The notes: generated by a model not told the origin, from the letters alone. Shown: positions 35,501 to 44,576, counted from the first letter of the stretch. The stretch is DNA of 64,000 nt from Catellatospora sp. TT07R-123 (GCF_018327705.1 NZ_BNEM01000001.1:434001-498000), one strand, 5' to 3'. Translations and numbers: made by a program.

Positions 35501-38500
35501 CGTCGTACGACCTGGCCACGGTGCCGTTGGCGGTGAGCGTCCTGGTCGCCGTGAACGACGCGTAGGGAGGTGCGTTCCCGATGAAGTAGGTGTACTCGAC
35601 GTCGGGGGTGTCGGTGTCGACGACGCGACCGGGTCGCCACACCTTGGTCAGGCGGCCCAGGGCGTCATAGCGGCTGGTGGTGACCTTGCCGTTCGGATCG
35701 GTGACCGTCAGCGGGAGGCCGCGGAGGCGGTCCACGCCGGTGGTCGTCGTGAGGTCGTCGGCGCTGCCGGCGGCACCGAGCCGGGTGACGGCGACGGCCG
35801 TGAGCGGGCTGGTGGCGGCCGGCGTGTAGGTGGTCGTGGTCTGCCGGCCGACGGCGTCGCTGCTGCTGACGGGCCGGCCGAGGGCGTCATAGGTGGTGTC
35901 GGCGACCTTCACCCACGTCGGGCCGCCGACGGGGTAGGCCGTGAGCTTCTCGGACCTGGTCAGCAGCCCGTGGACGTTCGCCGCGACAGCCGGCAGCACC
36001 CCCGAGGCCTGAGCGTCGTAGAAGTTCCTGGTGGCGGCCAGGGTCGTCGCCTGGGCGAGCCCGGGGCACGTCTCGTCGCTGCTGGTGACCTGCGTCGCGA
36101 CGCGGTCGGTCATCCAGGCGGCGGCGGTGGCGGCGTAGGTGTAGGTGGTGCAGGTCTCGTCGTTCTCGGCTCCGTCGACACCGAACGGGTGAGCGCCGTC
36201 CACCGTGACCAGACCGTGGTTCACCGTCGTGTTGAGACGGTCGAGGGTGGCGTCCCAGGTGTTCTTCGTCTTGCTGATCCGCCAGGTCGGTGATCCCGAC
36301 GAGACCCGGGTCCAGGAGGTCGACAGGTCCTCCTCCATGATCACCGACGTCTGCGTCGGCGGCAGCAGCCCGGTGATGGTGCGGGTGCCGGTGCCGGCCC
36401 CCCACGGGTAGTGCAGGGTCTTGGACTCCAGGATCGCGGTGTCCGGGTCGATGACCTGTTCCTCGTACAGGAATCCGGCCCGGTAGTCGGAGTCGACGTA
36501 CACGTGGCCCTCGGAGTTGACCGCGTTGACCGTCCGCGCTCCCCAGCCGCCCTCGGCGGGGTCCAGGCGGTCGCCGTTCATGCCCCGGAAGAAGAGCTGC
36601 TTCGTCTTCGACGTGTGTCCGGTGCCGGTGCCGCTGCCGACGGTGGTGACCACCGTGGGCCAGCCGCGGAAGTCGGCCCACGAACGGTCCGGCAGCCGGG
36701 TGGAGAACCGGTTGCTGTCAGTGTGGTGCCACAGTTCCGCGACCGTGGCCGCGCCGTTCTTGGAGCCCTCCATCCAGTACTCGTACGAGCGGACGACGTC
36801 CGGTTGCCCGCCGACGAAGTCCTGCTCGGTGACGCTGGTGACGCGCAGCTTGTTCCACCAGGTCCAGGCGCCGCCGGTGTCGCTGTCCGGTGGCGTGTAG
36901 TACTGGGGGAAGCACCGCTTGGTGTTGTGGTCGGGGTTGGGGTTGGTGCCGGTGGCGCAGTCGGACAACTCGTAGCTGATCGCGGTGCGACCGCCGGTCT
37001 CGTTGTCGATGTAGCGCAGCCGGTAGCGCTTGATGCGCACCCCGCCCTCGAAACCGGCCTTGTTGTCGGCCCGGTAGCCGCTGAAGTGCACGTTGCCGAC
37101 GGTGATCGGGGTGGCCGTGCCCTTACCGGTACGGGTGATGTCGTTGAGCCACATCGCCGGTGCGACCTGGGTCTCGCCGCTGTCGGGGAAGACGTGGTCC
37201 AGGGTCCACTCGTCCACCGGGTCGTAGCCGGTGCCGTCCGCCTGCACGACGCTGGTGACGACCTTGGACAGGCGCTTGTATCCCCAGAACGACGGCGTCA
37301 CGTTGTCCGGACACGACGTCGCGCTGGAGGGGCAGTTGAGGTCCCACGGGGTGTCGGGCCAGTTCGCCACGACCGGGTTCGCCCCCGACCAGCACGAGGA
37401 CAGGCACCGGTCGCCGAGGATGAAGTCCACCAGCGCCGGCGCGTCGCCGACTCCCTCGGTGCCCTTGCGCATCCCGTACTCGATCTTGTCGATGTAGGCG
37501 GCGCGGTCGTAGTTCTTCAGGTTGGTCGCCGAGCCGTTGATCCCGGTCTTCGGCGTCTCCTTGTAGTACGTGTAGACCATCGTGTTCCCGTTGGGATCCA
37601 CGACGTAGTCGAGGTTCCAGCGCCACGTCATCCAGCACCACGAGACGGAGAAGCCTCCGGACTGGTAGCACGGGTCCGTGGCGTGGTTGGCGAAGACCGG
37701 GACGTTCAGCGTGGAGTTCGTCTCCGGGTCGCCGGTCTGCCAGTTCGCCTTGATCCGGTTCAGCCCGAAGTAGTATTCCGTGCCGTCCGGGGTGGTGATC
37801 CGCCACGTCTCCGCGCCGTTGCCCCAGTTCCCCGGCCCCGTGAACTTGTCGATCTTGGAACCGTCGTCCGCGCCCAGCTTCCACTTCTGCGTCGCCGAGT
37901 CCAGGACCAGCTCCGTCGACCGGCCGGCCCACACGAGCGTCGCGTTCGCGTTGTTCCAGCACAGGTCGCCGGTGTCGTTGGCATAGGTTCGCGTGGTGTC
38001 GTGGTCCTGGGCGCACGACCGGTAGGAGCGCTCGATGTAGCCGGGCTCGTACGACCAGCCCTCGCCCAGCCACGACGTCTGCGCGGACTCCGCGTTGGTG
38101 CGGCCGTCGACGGCCGACGACGAATAGGTGAAGGCGACCGGCGGCACCAGGCCACCCGCCACGGGAGGCACCGCCAGCGGGTAGGTGGTGCTGAACCCGC
38201 CCCCCGAGGTGCCCGCCTGCCACGACATCGAGGCCGCCAGCGGCGTCTTCGTGAAGGCTCCCGTCTCGCTGGCCGCCGAGGCGGCGAGCAGCACCACCGC
38301 GCCGCTCCCGGCCGCCTGCCCGGACAGGCCGGACGTCCGCGCGGCGGCACCGGCGAGGTCCACCGTGGCCGTGACCGCCTGGGTGGTCGTATCGTTCACG
38401 CCCACCAGCGGCGTGCGCGTCGCGCACTGCGGCAGGTCTGGCGTCGTCAGCGCACACGCCGGCGCGAGCACCGGCCGCAGCCGGGCACCGAAGTCACCGC

Positions 38501-39080
38501 CGTATCCGTGCGCGAAGGCCCGGTAGTCGACGCGCAGGTTCAGCGTCGCCGCCGCGGTGCCGCCGTCGCCACGGGCCACGACGAATCCGGTGCCGGCACC
38601 CGCCCGCTCCGCCATCGCATGATCCACCGTCTGGACCCGGACCGATTTCGGCACGTCGGCGACGGCGAGCGCGGCCGCACCGGCGCCACCCGATTTCCCG
38701 CCCGCGCTCGCGGCGGCGCTCAGCCGCAGCTGAAGGCCGCCGACAGAGACCTCGGCCGGGGATGCCGAGACCGATGCCCCTCTAGTCGCCGGGGCGCCGG
38801 TCAGGTTCACCACCGTGGTGGCGGACACCGGCCACGACACCTTGGACGGACTCCAGCGGCTGTCCGAATCCGCCCCGGGCCGGACCTTCTGCTGCACCGG
38901 TGCCACGGAGACCCGCGGCGACGCCGCCGCCACGGCCGCGGCACCCGTCGCAGGGGCGCCCACAGCCGGCGGGGCCCATCCGATCGATCCCGCGAGCAGC
39001 GACAATGTCATTCCGGCGGCGACTATTCCTGGCTTGCTATGGAGTCGGTCGCGTCGACCTCTCCATGTCACGTGACTCAT
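32523..39080 (-). CDS. Secreted RHS/YD-repeat polymorphic-toxin-like protein
   Basis: 2,185 residues. A signal peptide (hydrophobic GIVAAGMTLSLLAGSIGW) leads into a beta-rich N-terminal region, then many YD/RHS repeats (roughly residues 1100-1850), and the RHS-associated core REYDPETGRFISVDP near 1890-1900, ending DPTGL near 1927. The last 258 residues form the variable tail: a Cys-rich segment, then a Gly-rich hydrophobic one (SWGMCAGYIASGCVSAGG, GWVGGGVGWGGGFSIG). I recognise no nuclease, deaminase or ADP-ribosyl transferase motif there, and no small immunity gene follows, because the next gene is convergent and overlaps the stop. ATG at 39080 follows AAGGA. It may be a contact-dependent effector or a developmental surface protein. 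Confidence 0.88.
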   Translation of the reverse strand: MSHVTWRGRRDRLHSKPGIVAAGMTLSLLAGSIGWAPPAVGAPATGAAAVAAASPRVSVAPVQQKVRPGADSDSRWSPSKVSWPVSATTVVNLTGAPATRGASVSASPAEVSVGGLQLRLSAAASAGGKSGGAGAAALAVADVPKSVRVQTVDHAMAERAGAGTGFVVARGDGGTAAATLNLRVDYRAFAHGYGGDFGARLRPVLAPACALTTPDLPQCATRTPLVGVNDTTTQAVTATVDLAGAAARTSGLSGQAAGSGAVVLLAASAASETGAFTKTPLAASMSWQAGTSGGGFSTTYPLAVPPVAGGLVPPVAFTYSSSAVDGRTNAESAQTSWLGEGWSYEPGYIERSYRSCAQDHDTTRTYANDTGDLCWNNANATLVWAGRSTELVLDSATQKWKLGADDGSKIDKFTGPGNWGNGAETWRITTPDGTEYYFGLNRIKANWQTGDPETNSTLNVPVFANHATDPCYQSGGFSVSWCWMTWRWNLDYVVDPNGNTMVYTYYKETPKTGINGSATNLKNYDRAAYIDKIEYGMRKGTEGVGDAPALVDFILGDRCLSSCWSGANPVVANWPDTPWDLNCPSSATSCPDNVTPSFWGYKRLSKVVTSVVQADGTGYDPVDEWTLDHVFPDSGETQVAPAMWLNDITRTGKGTATPITVGNVHFSGYRADNKAGFEGGVRIKRYRLRYIDNETGGRTAISYELSDCATGTNPNPDHNTKRCFPQYYTPPDSDTGGAWTWWNKLRVTSVTEQDFVGGQPDVVRSYEYWMEGSKNGAATVAELWHHTDSNRFSTRLPDRSWADFRGWPTVVTTVGSGTGTGHTSKTKQLFFRGMNGDRLDPAEGGWGARTVNAVNSEGHVYVDSDYRAGFLYEEQVIDPDTAILESKTLHYPWGAGTGTRTITGLLPPTQTSVIMEEDLSTSWTRVSSGSPTWRISKTKNTWDATLDRLNTTVNHGLVTVDGAHPFGVDGAENDETCTTYTYAATAAAWMTDRVATQVTSSDETCPGLAQATTLAATRNFYDAQASGVLPAVAANVHGLLTRSEKLTAYPVGGPTWVKVADTTYDALGRPVSSSDAVGRQTTTTYTPAATSPLTAVAVTRLGAAGSADDLTTTTGVDRLRGLPLTVTDPNGKVTTSRYDALGRLTKVWRPGRVVDTDTPDVEYTYFIGNAPPYASFTATRTLTANGTVARSYDVYDGLLRPIHHRTVLNSGTAAAVTDTVYNDRGTVDRMASYEWASSVFTDVYATDYQTAPRQVRYTYDGLGRAKTSELWTSNGTTASKVAQVSSTYTGDQITVDQPAGGTDTTTVIDVLGRTVQVRQYVSDTASGSADTTTYGYDLLGRLTTVTDAGSPVHTWTYAYDLAGRRKQVVDPDAGTSTVDYYDDDQVKLTTDGRGRSLYATYDMFGRITATYDGTGAVAANQLTGYQYDTVTGAKGYPATATRYVNGSGVGGSAYLQKITAYDVGYRPLTVQTVIPAVTGGTTAETALAGTYTTTNEYKVDGAPYRTTMPAIGGLPAETLTYGYNSVGQLTSVISPNYNGTGVDQKYVADTAYTYDGLTAQQILGNPGTGGASGKQVQHTYTYDDATRRLTKSAVKTENQTSAGAWVDRITDTYTLNHAGDVTSIAGTTDGVADQEECFGYDYLRRLSTAWTQTSGACVTGAAQGTGADPYWTSWTFDKTGNRLSETSYNPGGTEKSKSVYDYTGSGGPHVVNTVTTTGTGAGTTTFTYDAMGNRKTRATSAGASQTLDWDAEGRLASATGSLTGTVYNTDGGRLLRKDADGKATLKLPDGTELVASGTGTVTGTRYHAGVAVRTAVTGGTALTWVVADHHGTGTAVIDAVTMQTAHRRSLPYGGARGTQPGGFGTQGFVGGTNDPNGLVHLGVREYDPETGRFISVDPVFDITDPQSWNGFAYANNAPTSSSDPTGLIRTPEDTSGPPPDYCTEHRNDAACGGGGREETQADRCQRRPGFCVSVEPSAECLFLNDCTPGSTQFTAPECQTLTPGSQWSSPGGCSAAAAGNTQRMKDCQASGWGNVCKIIVKPTKQDVPEKPTIDYGPPAEEEYDYGFNPYYTESYCLVICIGYTQTAEAGFLTLGGVGFGAFGRSVGATSARGVDQHALSWGMCAGYIASGCVSAGGLASDYDKGWVGGGVGWGGGFSIGPSLAFQVPSPSFDPGDRLIRGRIYS

Positions 39081-39329
39081 CTGATCCTTCGCTGGAGACG
39101 ATGGGCAGCCGCCGACAGCCCTGCCTGAGGGCCGGGGTGTCGGACGCCTGATTCGTCGCCAGTGTGTCTTCGATGGATCCGCTCTGCTGACCGCTTTCCT
39201 TGCCTGTTCCTTGCCCGTTCCTTGCCCGCCCGTCCCTTTCACGGCACGTCCGGGCGGGCCCGGCGTGCACGCCGCCGGGCCGGTCCGGTTCGCCGGTACG
39301 GAGCCGCCCGACCGGGCGCCGCCGCGGGC

Positions 39330-39779
39330 TCAGTGCTGCCGGTGGGCGGGCCGGGCGCGGCGCGGGCCCCAGGCGAAGGCGAGCGAGGCCCCGATCAGCG
39401 CGAGCAGCATGCCGATCAGGAAGCCGCCCAGGTTCGAGGTGAGCCAGCTGGCCAGGGCCAGCACCATCGCGACGCACGCGTTGAAGATCCGCTGGGCCGG
39501 CGTGAAGATGATCAGCAGGCCGCAGATGGTGAGCACGATGGGGATCAGGTAGCCGGCGGTGCCCTGCAACCCGACGCGCAGCATGACGGGCAGCGGCGCG
39601 AGGACGGTGAACGTGATCTCCAGACCGCCGGCGACGACCAGCAGGCCGCTCCAGAACGGGCGGGTGCGTCGCCAGTGGCGGAAGCCGCGCGGGGGTGGTG
39701 CGGCGCGGGTCGGATCGGCGGTGGTGGACTCCACCGGGTCGAGCCCGGTGGAGTCCACGCCGGTGTCGGGGCCGGACAC
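39330..39779 (-). CDS. DUF6114 membrane protein
   Basis: 149 residues. A Pro/Thr-rich N-terminal tail precedes four predicted membrane helices (FWSGLLVVAGGLEITFTVLAP, VGLQGTAGYLIPIVLTICGLL, and two more). It matches the DUF6114 family, which in actinomycetes occurs directly after a DUF6230 gene, as here. The GTG start at 39779 lies two bases after the DUF6230 stop, so the pair is co-translated. Function unknown. Confidence 0.85.
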   Translation of the reverse strand: MSGPDTGVDSTGLDPVESTTADPTRAAPPPRGFRHWRRTRPFWSGLLVVAGGLEITFTVLAPLPVMLRVGLQGTAGYLIPIVLTICGLLIIFTPAQRIFNACVAMVLALASWLTSNLGGFLIGMLLALIGASLAFAWGPRRARPAHRQH

Positions 39780-39781
39780 GG

Positions 39782-40417
39782 TCAGCAGCCGTCCTCGGTG
39801 AAGCTCATGTGCAGGTTGGGCAGTTTGAAGGCGACCGCCGTGGTGGCGTAGTTGTTCTGGCGCAGGTTGTCGATGGTGACGGTGCGGGACTGCTGGCCGA
39901 GGACACCGATGCCGCCGGTGACGCCGGGGACCTGGTCGAGGGTGCTGGCGTCCTGGCCGATGCTGATGTCGTCGAACGAGGCGTTGCCGCTGATCGCGTC
40001 GGAGTCGACGACGAGGTTCCTGGCCGTCACGGGGGTTCCCGCGTCGCCCGCGGTGAGCTTGAGGTTCATCCCGCCGAGGTTGATCGCCTGGCAGAGGTTG
40101 GTCAGCCTGGCGTCGCGGACCGCGGAGACGATCAGCACCAGCTGGCCGCCGGTGTCGCCCTCGTTGGGGCTGCCCGGCACCATCGTGTCGAGGGTGGCGA
40201 ACTGCTCGAACCCCTCGCCCTGCAGCGAGTCGGCGGTGACGACGAACGGCATGCCGGATACGGAGAACTGGGCGGCGAGCACGCCCTGAGCGGTCAGTGC
40301 CACCAGGGTGGCGGCCGCGGTGCCGGTCAGCGCGATGGCGCCGGCGAACCTGCGCCAGTGGGTTCTTCCGTGTTCGGGGTGTTCGGCGTTGTCAGCACTG
40401 TGCGATTCCAGAGGCAT
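39782..40417 (-). CDS. DUF6230 secreted/cell-envelope protein
   Basis: 211 residues. An N-terminal hydrophobic segment (IALTGTAAATLVALTAQGVLA) serves as signal or anchor. The body is a beta-rich domain with MPFVVTADSLQGEGFEQFATLD and YATTAVAFKLPNLHMSF, typical of DUF6230 proteins. ATG at 40417 follows a GGGAG box. It is the first gene of the DUF6230-DUF6114 pair, downstream of a TetR gene on the same strand. Function unknown; older database labels of this family as an esterase have no support in the sequence, as no catalytic serine motif is present. Confidence 0.85.
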   Translation of the reverse strand: MPLESHSADNAEHPEHGRTHWRRFAGAIALTGTAAATLVALTAQGVLAAQFSVSGMPFVVTADSLQGEGFEQFATLDTMVPGSPNEGDTGGQLVLIVSAVRDARLTNLCQAINLGGMNLKLTAGDAGTPVTARNLVVDSDAISGNASFDDISIGQDASTLDQVPGVTGGIGVLGQQSRTVTIDNLRQNNYATTAVAFKLPNLHMSFTEDGC

Positions 40418-40595
40418 GGCTGCTCCCTTCAGAGGGGTGCTTGACCAGACCCTTGTCTCGGCGTGGCGAATCACTGCGGATGAGTTACCAGGGCCGTCGG
40501 CAATGGATCTTCATCTGTAGAGATCAATGTTTCAATCTCAGGTCAGGAAGTTACCCCCCGGTACGGGTCTGGTCAATACCTGGAGTCCACATCGG

Positions 40596-41363
40596 TCATT
40601 CGATCAGGCGCGGCCTCCGCGCGGCGGCCACCGGCGCGCAGGGCGGGTTCACGATCAGCGGGTCGATGCGATCGACCAGCTCGTCGGCGGCCTCCTCCCG
40701 GCCGAGGAAGGGCACCAGGGCGAAGTACGTCAAGGTCGGCAGCAGGCCGGGCAGCTCGGCCACCCTGCCCCCGGCGACCGCGCGGTAGATCGTCGAATAG
40801 ATGCCGCCGATGATCGAGCTGACCAGCTCCGCGGGCACCTGGTCGCGGTGCGGCGCTTCGGCGAAGAAGCGGTGGAACCGCTCCAGCAGCTCCTCCCGCT
40901 CGCGCCGGGCGGCCGGACCCGCCGCGTCGATCTCGACGACGGCCATGACCGCGAAGGACGGCACGGCAGCCAGCACCGACAGCAGCACCCCGATGCCGCC
41001 CCGGATGCCGGTCCGCCAGTCCGGCGCCGTGGTGTAGGCGCCCTCCATCACCTCCCAGAGCACCCCGATGCCGTGCCGGTACGTTGCCAGGAACGCGTCC
41101 TCCTTGCCCTCGAACAGCGCGTAGAAGGCGGGGCGGGTGACGCCCGCGGCCTGGCAGATGTCGCCGACGCGGGCGTTGCCGAACCCCTTCTGGGCCACCG
41201 TGTGCACCAGCGCGTCGTACAGCCGGTCGCGCTGGGTGGCCGCCACGACCTCGGGCGGGACCCGGCTCGGCCCGCGCTTGATGGCCCGGTCGGGGTCCCG
41301 GCCGGTGCGGGCGCCGGGTAGCGGCGGATGGGTGACATGGGCGTCGGCTGCGGTCACAGACAT
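40596..41363 (-). CDS. TetR/AcrR-family transcriptional regulator
   Basis: 255 residues. The DNA-binding domain (about 40-90; RDRLYDALVHTVAQKGFGNARVGDICQAAGVTRPAFYALFEGKEDAF) is followed by an all-helical ligand and dimer domain. ATG at 41363. A 12-bp palindrome begins 13 bp upstream, a likely self-operator. It lies between the DUF6230/DUF6114 genes (same strand) and two secreted-protein genes (opposite strand), so it may control both sides. The inducer is unknown. Confidence 0.92.
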   Translation of the reverse strand: MSVTAADAHVTHPPLPGARTGRDPDRAIKRGPSRVPPEVVAATQRDRLYDALVHTVAQKGFGNARVGDICQAAGVTRPAFYALFEGKEDAFLATYRHGIGVLWEVMEGAYTTAPDWRTGIRGGIGVLLSVLAAVPSFAVMAVVEIDAAGPAARREREELLERFHRFFAEAPHRDQVPAELVSSIIGGIYSTIYRAVAGGRVAELPGLLPTLTYFALVPFLGREEAADELVDRIDPLIVNPPCAPVAAARRPRLIE

Positions 41364-41375
41364 TCAACTCTTTCA

Positions 41376-41387
41376 CTTGACGTCAAG
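41376..41387. promoter_or_regulatory. Putative TetR operator
   Basis: CTTGACGTCAAG is a perfect 12-bp palindrome in the divergent region between the TetR gene (start 41363) and the secreted-protein gene (start 41621). Nearby, CGGCAGGTTTATA (41392-41404) and CGGTAGGTTTTTA (41409-41421) are direct repeats differing at two positions. Both are candidate regulator sites. Confidence 0.5.
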
Positions 41388-41620
41388 ACTTCGGCAGGTT
41401 TATAACATCGGTAGGTTTTTATTTCGATGATGCCACAGGGCCCCGTCGCCCCGTGACCACATCGGATGGCGGAACCGTCCAGGACCCGGCCTCGCACCAG
41501 TATCGACCGGCCGGCCCTCCGGACAAGACCGCGTACCCGGCTCAGCTGCGGAATGACCGGGAGCAGCGCGCAGAGGCCGACGGCCGCTGCCTGTCTCCAC
41601 CAGCTGAACAGGGAGCTCCC

Positions 41621-42529
41621 ATGATCTCCACCCACATCCGCCGCGTCGCGGCGGTCGGCACGACGATGGCGGCCGTCCTGGCGCTCGGCGCCAGCCCGGC
41701 CGCCGCCAAGGCACCCGGCGGCAACTACACCGGGATGGGCAACTGCCCGCTGACCGCCCCCGCCATGCGCGACACGACGAACCTCCAGGTCGGTTGCGTC
41801 TACTCGGTGACCAACGCCGGCAGCTTCCGCATCGGCACCACCGACGTCACGCTCAGCTCGCCCATCACGCTCCAGTTCGGCGTGTACTGGCCGGCGAGCG
41901 CGCCCGTCGTCGACTTCCCCGACGGCAGCAGCGCCAACGTCTACAACGTCGTACCGCCCGCCAACGGCCGCACCCTGACCGCCGCGCCGATCCAGGTGGC
42001 CATCCCCGGCATCTGGAACATCATCCCCGGCGTGACCAGTGTCTTCGCACAGGTGGAACTGGCCGGGCCGATCACCCGGTTCGTCCCGCTGGCCACCGGC
42101 GAGTCGTACCCGGTCTTCGTCCTGCCGATCAAACTGCGGCTCATCAACGCGGTCCTGGGCCTGCAGTGCTACCTGGGCTCCAGCAGCCATCCGCTCATCC
42201 TGCGCCCCACCACCGGCACCACAAACCCGCTGCCGCCCAACGTCCCGGTCACCGGCGACCCCGGCGTCATCGACGTGCAGGCCGACCCCCACGGCTACGG
42301 CGCGGTCGTCGCCTCGTTCGCCGGAGCCAGGCTCGTCGACAACGAGTTCGCCGCACCCGGCGCCAGCGGCTGCGGCCTCGGCGGCATCCTCAACGGCCTC
42401 GTCGAGCAGGCGTTCGGCCTCTCCCAGGCCGGGGCCGGACACAACGCGGTGGTCTTCGACCGGACGAACACCTCCCTGGCCATCGACGAGAGCCTCGCCG
42501 ACCTGACGGCCGCGCTCGCCGCCAGCTGA
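41621..42529 (+). CDS. Secreted protein of unknown function
   Basis: 302 residues with a clear signal peptide (IRRVAAVGTTMAAVLALGASPAAA, cut near AAAK). The mature part is beta-rich, with five cysteines, PITLQFGVYWPASAPVVDF, and a C-terminal half SSSHPLILRPTTGTTNPLPPN. No catalytic motif recognised. ATG at 41621 follows AGGGAG. It diverges from the TetR gene and is followed 75 bp later by a second secreted protein on the same strand, so the two form a probable operon tied to the DUF6230/DUF6114 group. Confidence 0.75.
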   Translation: MISTHIRRVAAVGTTMAAVLALGASPAAAKAPGGNYTGMGNCPLTAPAMRDTTNLQVGCVYSVTNAGSFRIGTTDVTLSSPITLQFGVYWPASAPVVDFPDGSSANVYNVVPPANGRTLTAAPIQVAIPGIWNIIPGVTSVFAQVELAGPITRFVPLATGESYPVFVLPIKLRLINAVLGLQCYLGSSSHPLILRPTTGTTNPLPPNVPVTGDPGVIDVQADPHGYGAVVASFAGARLVDNEFAAPGASGCGLGGILNGLVEQAFGLSQAGAGHNAVVFDRTNTSLAIDESLADLTAALAAS

Positions 42530-42604
42530 CCTCGCTCCAGCTCCGCATGTCCCACCCACCTACGTCTGCCGGCCAGGCAGGCGACGAAGAAGGGAACGTC
42601 CACC

Positions 42605-43270
42605 ATGCGCAAGAAGCTGTTCCTCACGGTCGCGGCGACCGCCGCCGCCCTGGTCGCCCTCGCGGCCACCCCGGCCCAGGCGGCCGGCGCGGTGCTCACG
42701 TACGGCTCGCTCGGCGGGACCGCCGTGCCGGCCGGCCACGTGATCCAGTCCAACCTGAAGTCCGGCACGAACGCCACATTCTACTCCAGCCCCACCGGGA
42801 CCACCGGCGTCACCTGCACCGGGTCCAGCTTCAGCGGCACCGTGCTGACCAACCCCGGCGCGGGCGGCATCGCCACTGAAAGCGTCACCGCGCACAGCTT
42901 CAGCGGCTGCACCACCAACGTCCCCGGTGCCACCTGCGTGCAGAGCATCGTGGTCAACAACCTGCCGTACAGCGCCGCCGTCAACGGCACCACGAAGGTC
43001 ATCACCATCACCGGGTCCGCCGCGGCACCGATCCAGACGACGATCAAGCTGTGCACGCTGCTGGGTACCGTGACCTGCGTCTACCGCGCGGATCTGAACA
43101 CGGTCACCGGTGCCACCGACAACGGCGACAACTCGATCACCTTCACCAACCAGAAGTTCAACCGGTTCTCCGGACCGGGCACCTGCTTCGCCAACGGCTA
43201 CTTCACGGCGAAGTACGCGCCCGTCCGGGACACCAGCGTGAGCGGCAGCCCGCTGGTCTTCGTGCAGTGA
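42605..43270 (+). CDS. Small secreted Cys-containing protein
   Basis: 221 residues. Signal peptide MRKKLFLTVAATAAALVALAATPAQAA. The mature domain is rich in Thr, Ser, Gly and Val with six cysteines (VTCTGSSFSG, FSGCTTNVPGATC, LCTLLGTVTC, GTCFANGYF), probably three disulfides in a beta-sandwich. It resembles uncharacterised exported proteins of streptomycetes; no function can be assigned. ATG at 42605 follows AAGGGAACG. A long hairpin follows the gene. Confidence 0.75.
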   Translation: MRKKLFLTVAATAAALVALAATPAQAAGAVLTYGSLGGTAVPAGHVIQSNLKSGTNATFYSSPTGTTGVTCTGSSFSGTVLTNPGAGGIATESVTAHSFSGCTTNVPGATCVQSIVVNNLPYSAAVNGTTKVITITGSAAAPIQTTIKLCTLLGTVTCVYRADLNTVTGATDNGDNSITFTNQKFNRFSGPGTCFANGYFTAKYAPVRDTSVSGSPLVFVQ

Positions 43271-43280
43271 TCCCCTGACC

Positions 43281-43331
43281 GGCAGCCGCGGTCGCTCCGC
43301 TGTCCTCGCGGACGGAGCGCCCGCGGCTGCC
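43281..43331. terminator. Hairpin between convergent genes
   Basis: GGCAGCCGCGG (43281-43291) pairs with 43321-43331 (11 bp), and GCTCCG (43294-43299) with 43313-43318 (6 bp), with a 2x2 internal mismatch and a 13-nt loop. It lies between the secreted-protein gene ending at 43270 and the E1-like gene ending at 43434. Probably a two-way terminator. Confidence 0.65.
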
Positions 43332-43433
43332 CTGCCGATCCGCCTCCGGCTTGACCGTGACCGCGTACGGCCTGACGGCACACGGCATCGCTGCTTGCGG
43401 ACCGGGCCGGCCGCCGGGCACGACGTGCCCGGA

Positions 43434-44576
43434 TCACGGACCGGCGACCGGCGCCGGGTCGGCGCCGAGGCCGTCGCGGATCAGCAGATCCAGGTCGACG
43501 TAGTAGCGGCCCGACTCGCGCAGCTCGCCCAGCAGCACCCGCCGGGCGACGTCGGCGACCAGCGCTCCGCCCAGGCTGACCCCGGAGGCCAGCTGCGGCC
43601 AGCTGCTCAGCTCGACGCCGATGCGCGGAATCGAGGCGGCCAGCTTGGGGCTGATCTCGCCGATCATCTTGAGCACGTTCTCGATCACCTCGGCCCGGCT
43701 GAGATCGGCCAGGTCCGCCGACCCGATCGGGCCGAGGATGCCGTGCAGCAGCGGCCGGTCCGGCTCCAGGTCGAAGCGCTCGATGTCGAGCATGCCCCGG
43801 TCGTTGGTGTCCATCAGGACCGGGATGCGGCAGGTGCGCGCCCATTCGCGGGCCGCGAGCTTGATGCGGGGCTCGTCGCACTCCTCGACCAGCAGGTCGA
43901 TCGGGCCGCTGCCGCCGAGGAAGAACCGCTTGATGTTGTTGTCGTGCAGCCCGTCGGGATAGACGTCCACGTCGAGGTACGGGTCGAGTTCGAACAGCTG
44001 CCGGGCCGCGATCACGGTCTTGTTGACGCCGAGCTCGTGCACCCCGGCGCGCAGCCGGTTGAGGTTGGACAGGGCCAGCGTGTCGAAGTCCGCCAGGGTG
44101 AACGCGGTCGCGATCCCCTCGGTGGCCAGGGTCAGGGCGGCGCTGTTGCCGACCGACAGCCCGATGACGCCGACGCGGCGTCCCGCGAGGCTGCGCTGCT
44201 GCTCCCGGCTGATCTTGCCGCAGTTGCGGTCGGTGCGCAGCAGCCGGAAGTCGTCGCGGTCCAGCAGGTGCACCAGCCGCCCCGACCACGGGTAGAACAC
44301 CCAGGTGCCGGCCTGCCACGGCTCGGCGCCGCCCAGGTGGTCGCCGGCGAGGCGGGCTAGCTGGTCGCGATCGCCCTTCAGCGGCGGGTGCAGCGTGGCG
44401 ACCAGGTCGGCCACCTGCTCGGCGAAGGTGTCGCAGACCTCGCGCACCCGCCCCGAGACCAGCAGCTCCTCGAACCGCCGCCGGTCGCCGTCACCGCTCG
44501 GCCGGAACAGTTCGGGGCGCCAGGCGAGCACGTCGCCGTCGCGTTCCTGCGCGGCCAGCAGTTCGGGGATCGTCAC
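43434..44576 (-). CDS. E1-like (ThiF/MoeB/HesA) adenylating protein
   Basis: 380 residues. The nucleotide-binding Rossmann core RRVGVIGLSVGNSAALTLATEG with DFDTLALSNLNRL is the ThiF/E1 signature: it would adenylate a carboxyl terminus. The catalytic Cys of true E1 enzymes is not obvious, and the domain looks closest to the Rv1355c type. The N-terminal 120 residues form a separate region (FEELLVSGRVREVCDTFAEQVADL). GTG at 44576 follows AAGGAG and overlaps the stop of the acetyltransferase gene (GTGA), so the two are coupled. Target protein or peptide unknown; no small peptide gene was found nearby. Confidence 0.82.
   Translation of the reverse strand: MTIPELLAAQERDGDVLAWRPELFRPSGDGDRRRFEELLVSGRVREVCDTFAEQVADLVATLHPPLKGDRDQLARLAGDHLGGAEPWQAGTWVFYPWSGRLVHLLDRDDFRLLRTDRNCGKISREQQRSLAGRRVGVIGLSVGNSAALTLATEGIATAFTLADFDTLALSNLNRLRAGVHELGVNKTVIAARQLFELDPYLDVDVYPDGLHDNNIKRFFLGGSGPIDLLVEECDEPRIKLAAREWARTCRIPVLMDTNDRGMLDIERFDLEPDRPLLHGILGPIGSADLADLSRAEVIENVLKMIGEISPKLAASIPRIGVELSSWPQLASGVSLGGALVADVARRVLLGELRESGRYYVDLDLLIRDGLGADPAPVAGP

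Noticed and set aside
36411-39128. Long plus-strand open frame of about 900 codons
   Set aside because: Antisense to the RHS gene with an unnatural Arg/Gly/Val composition.
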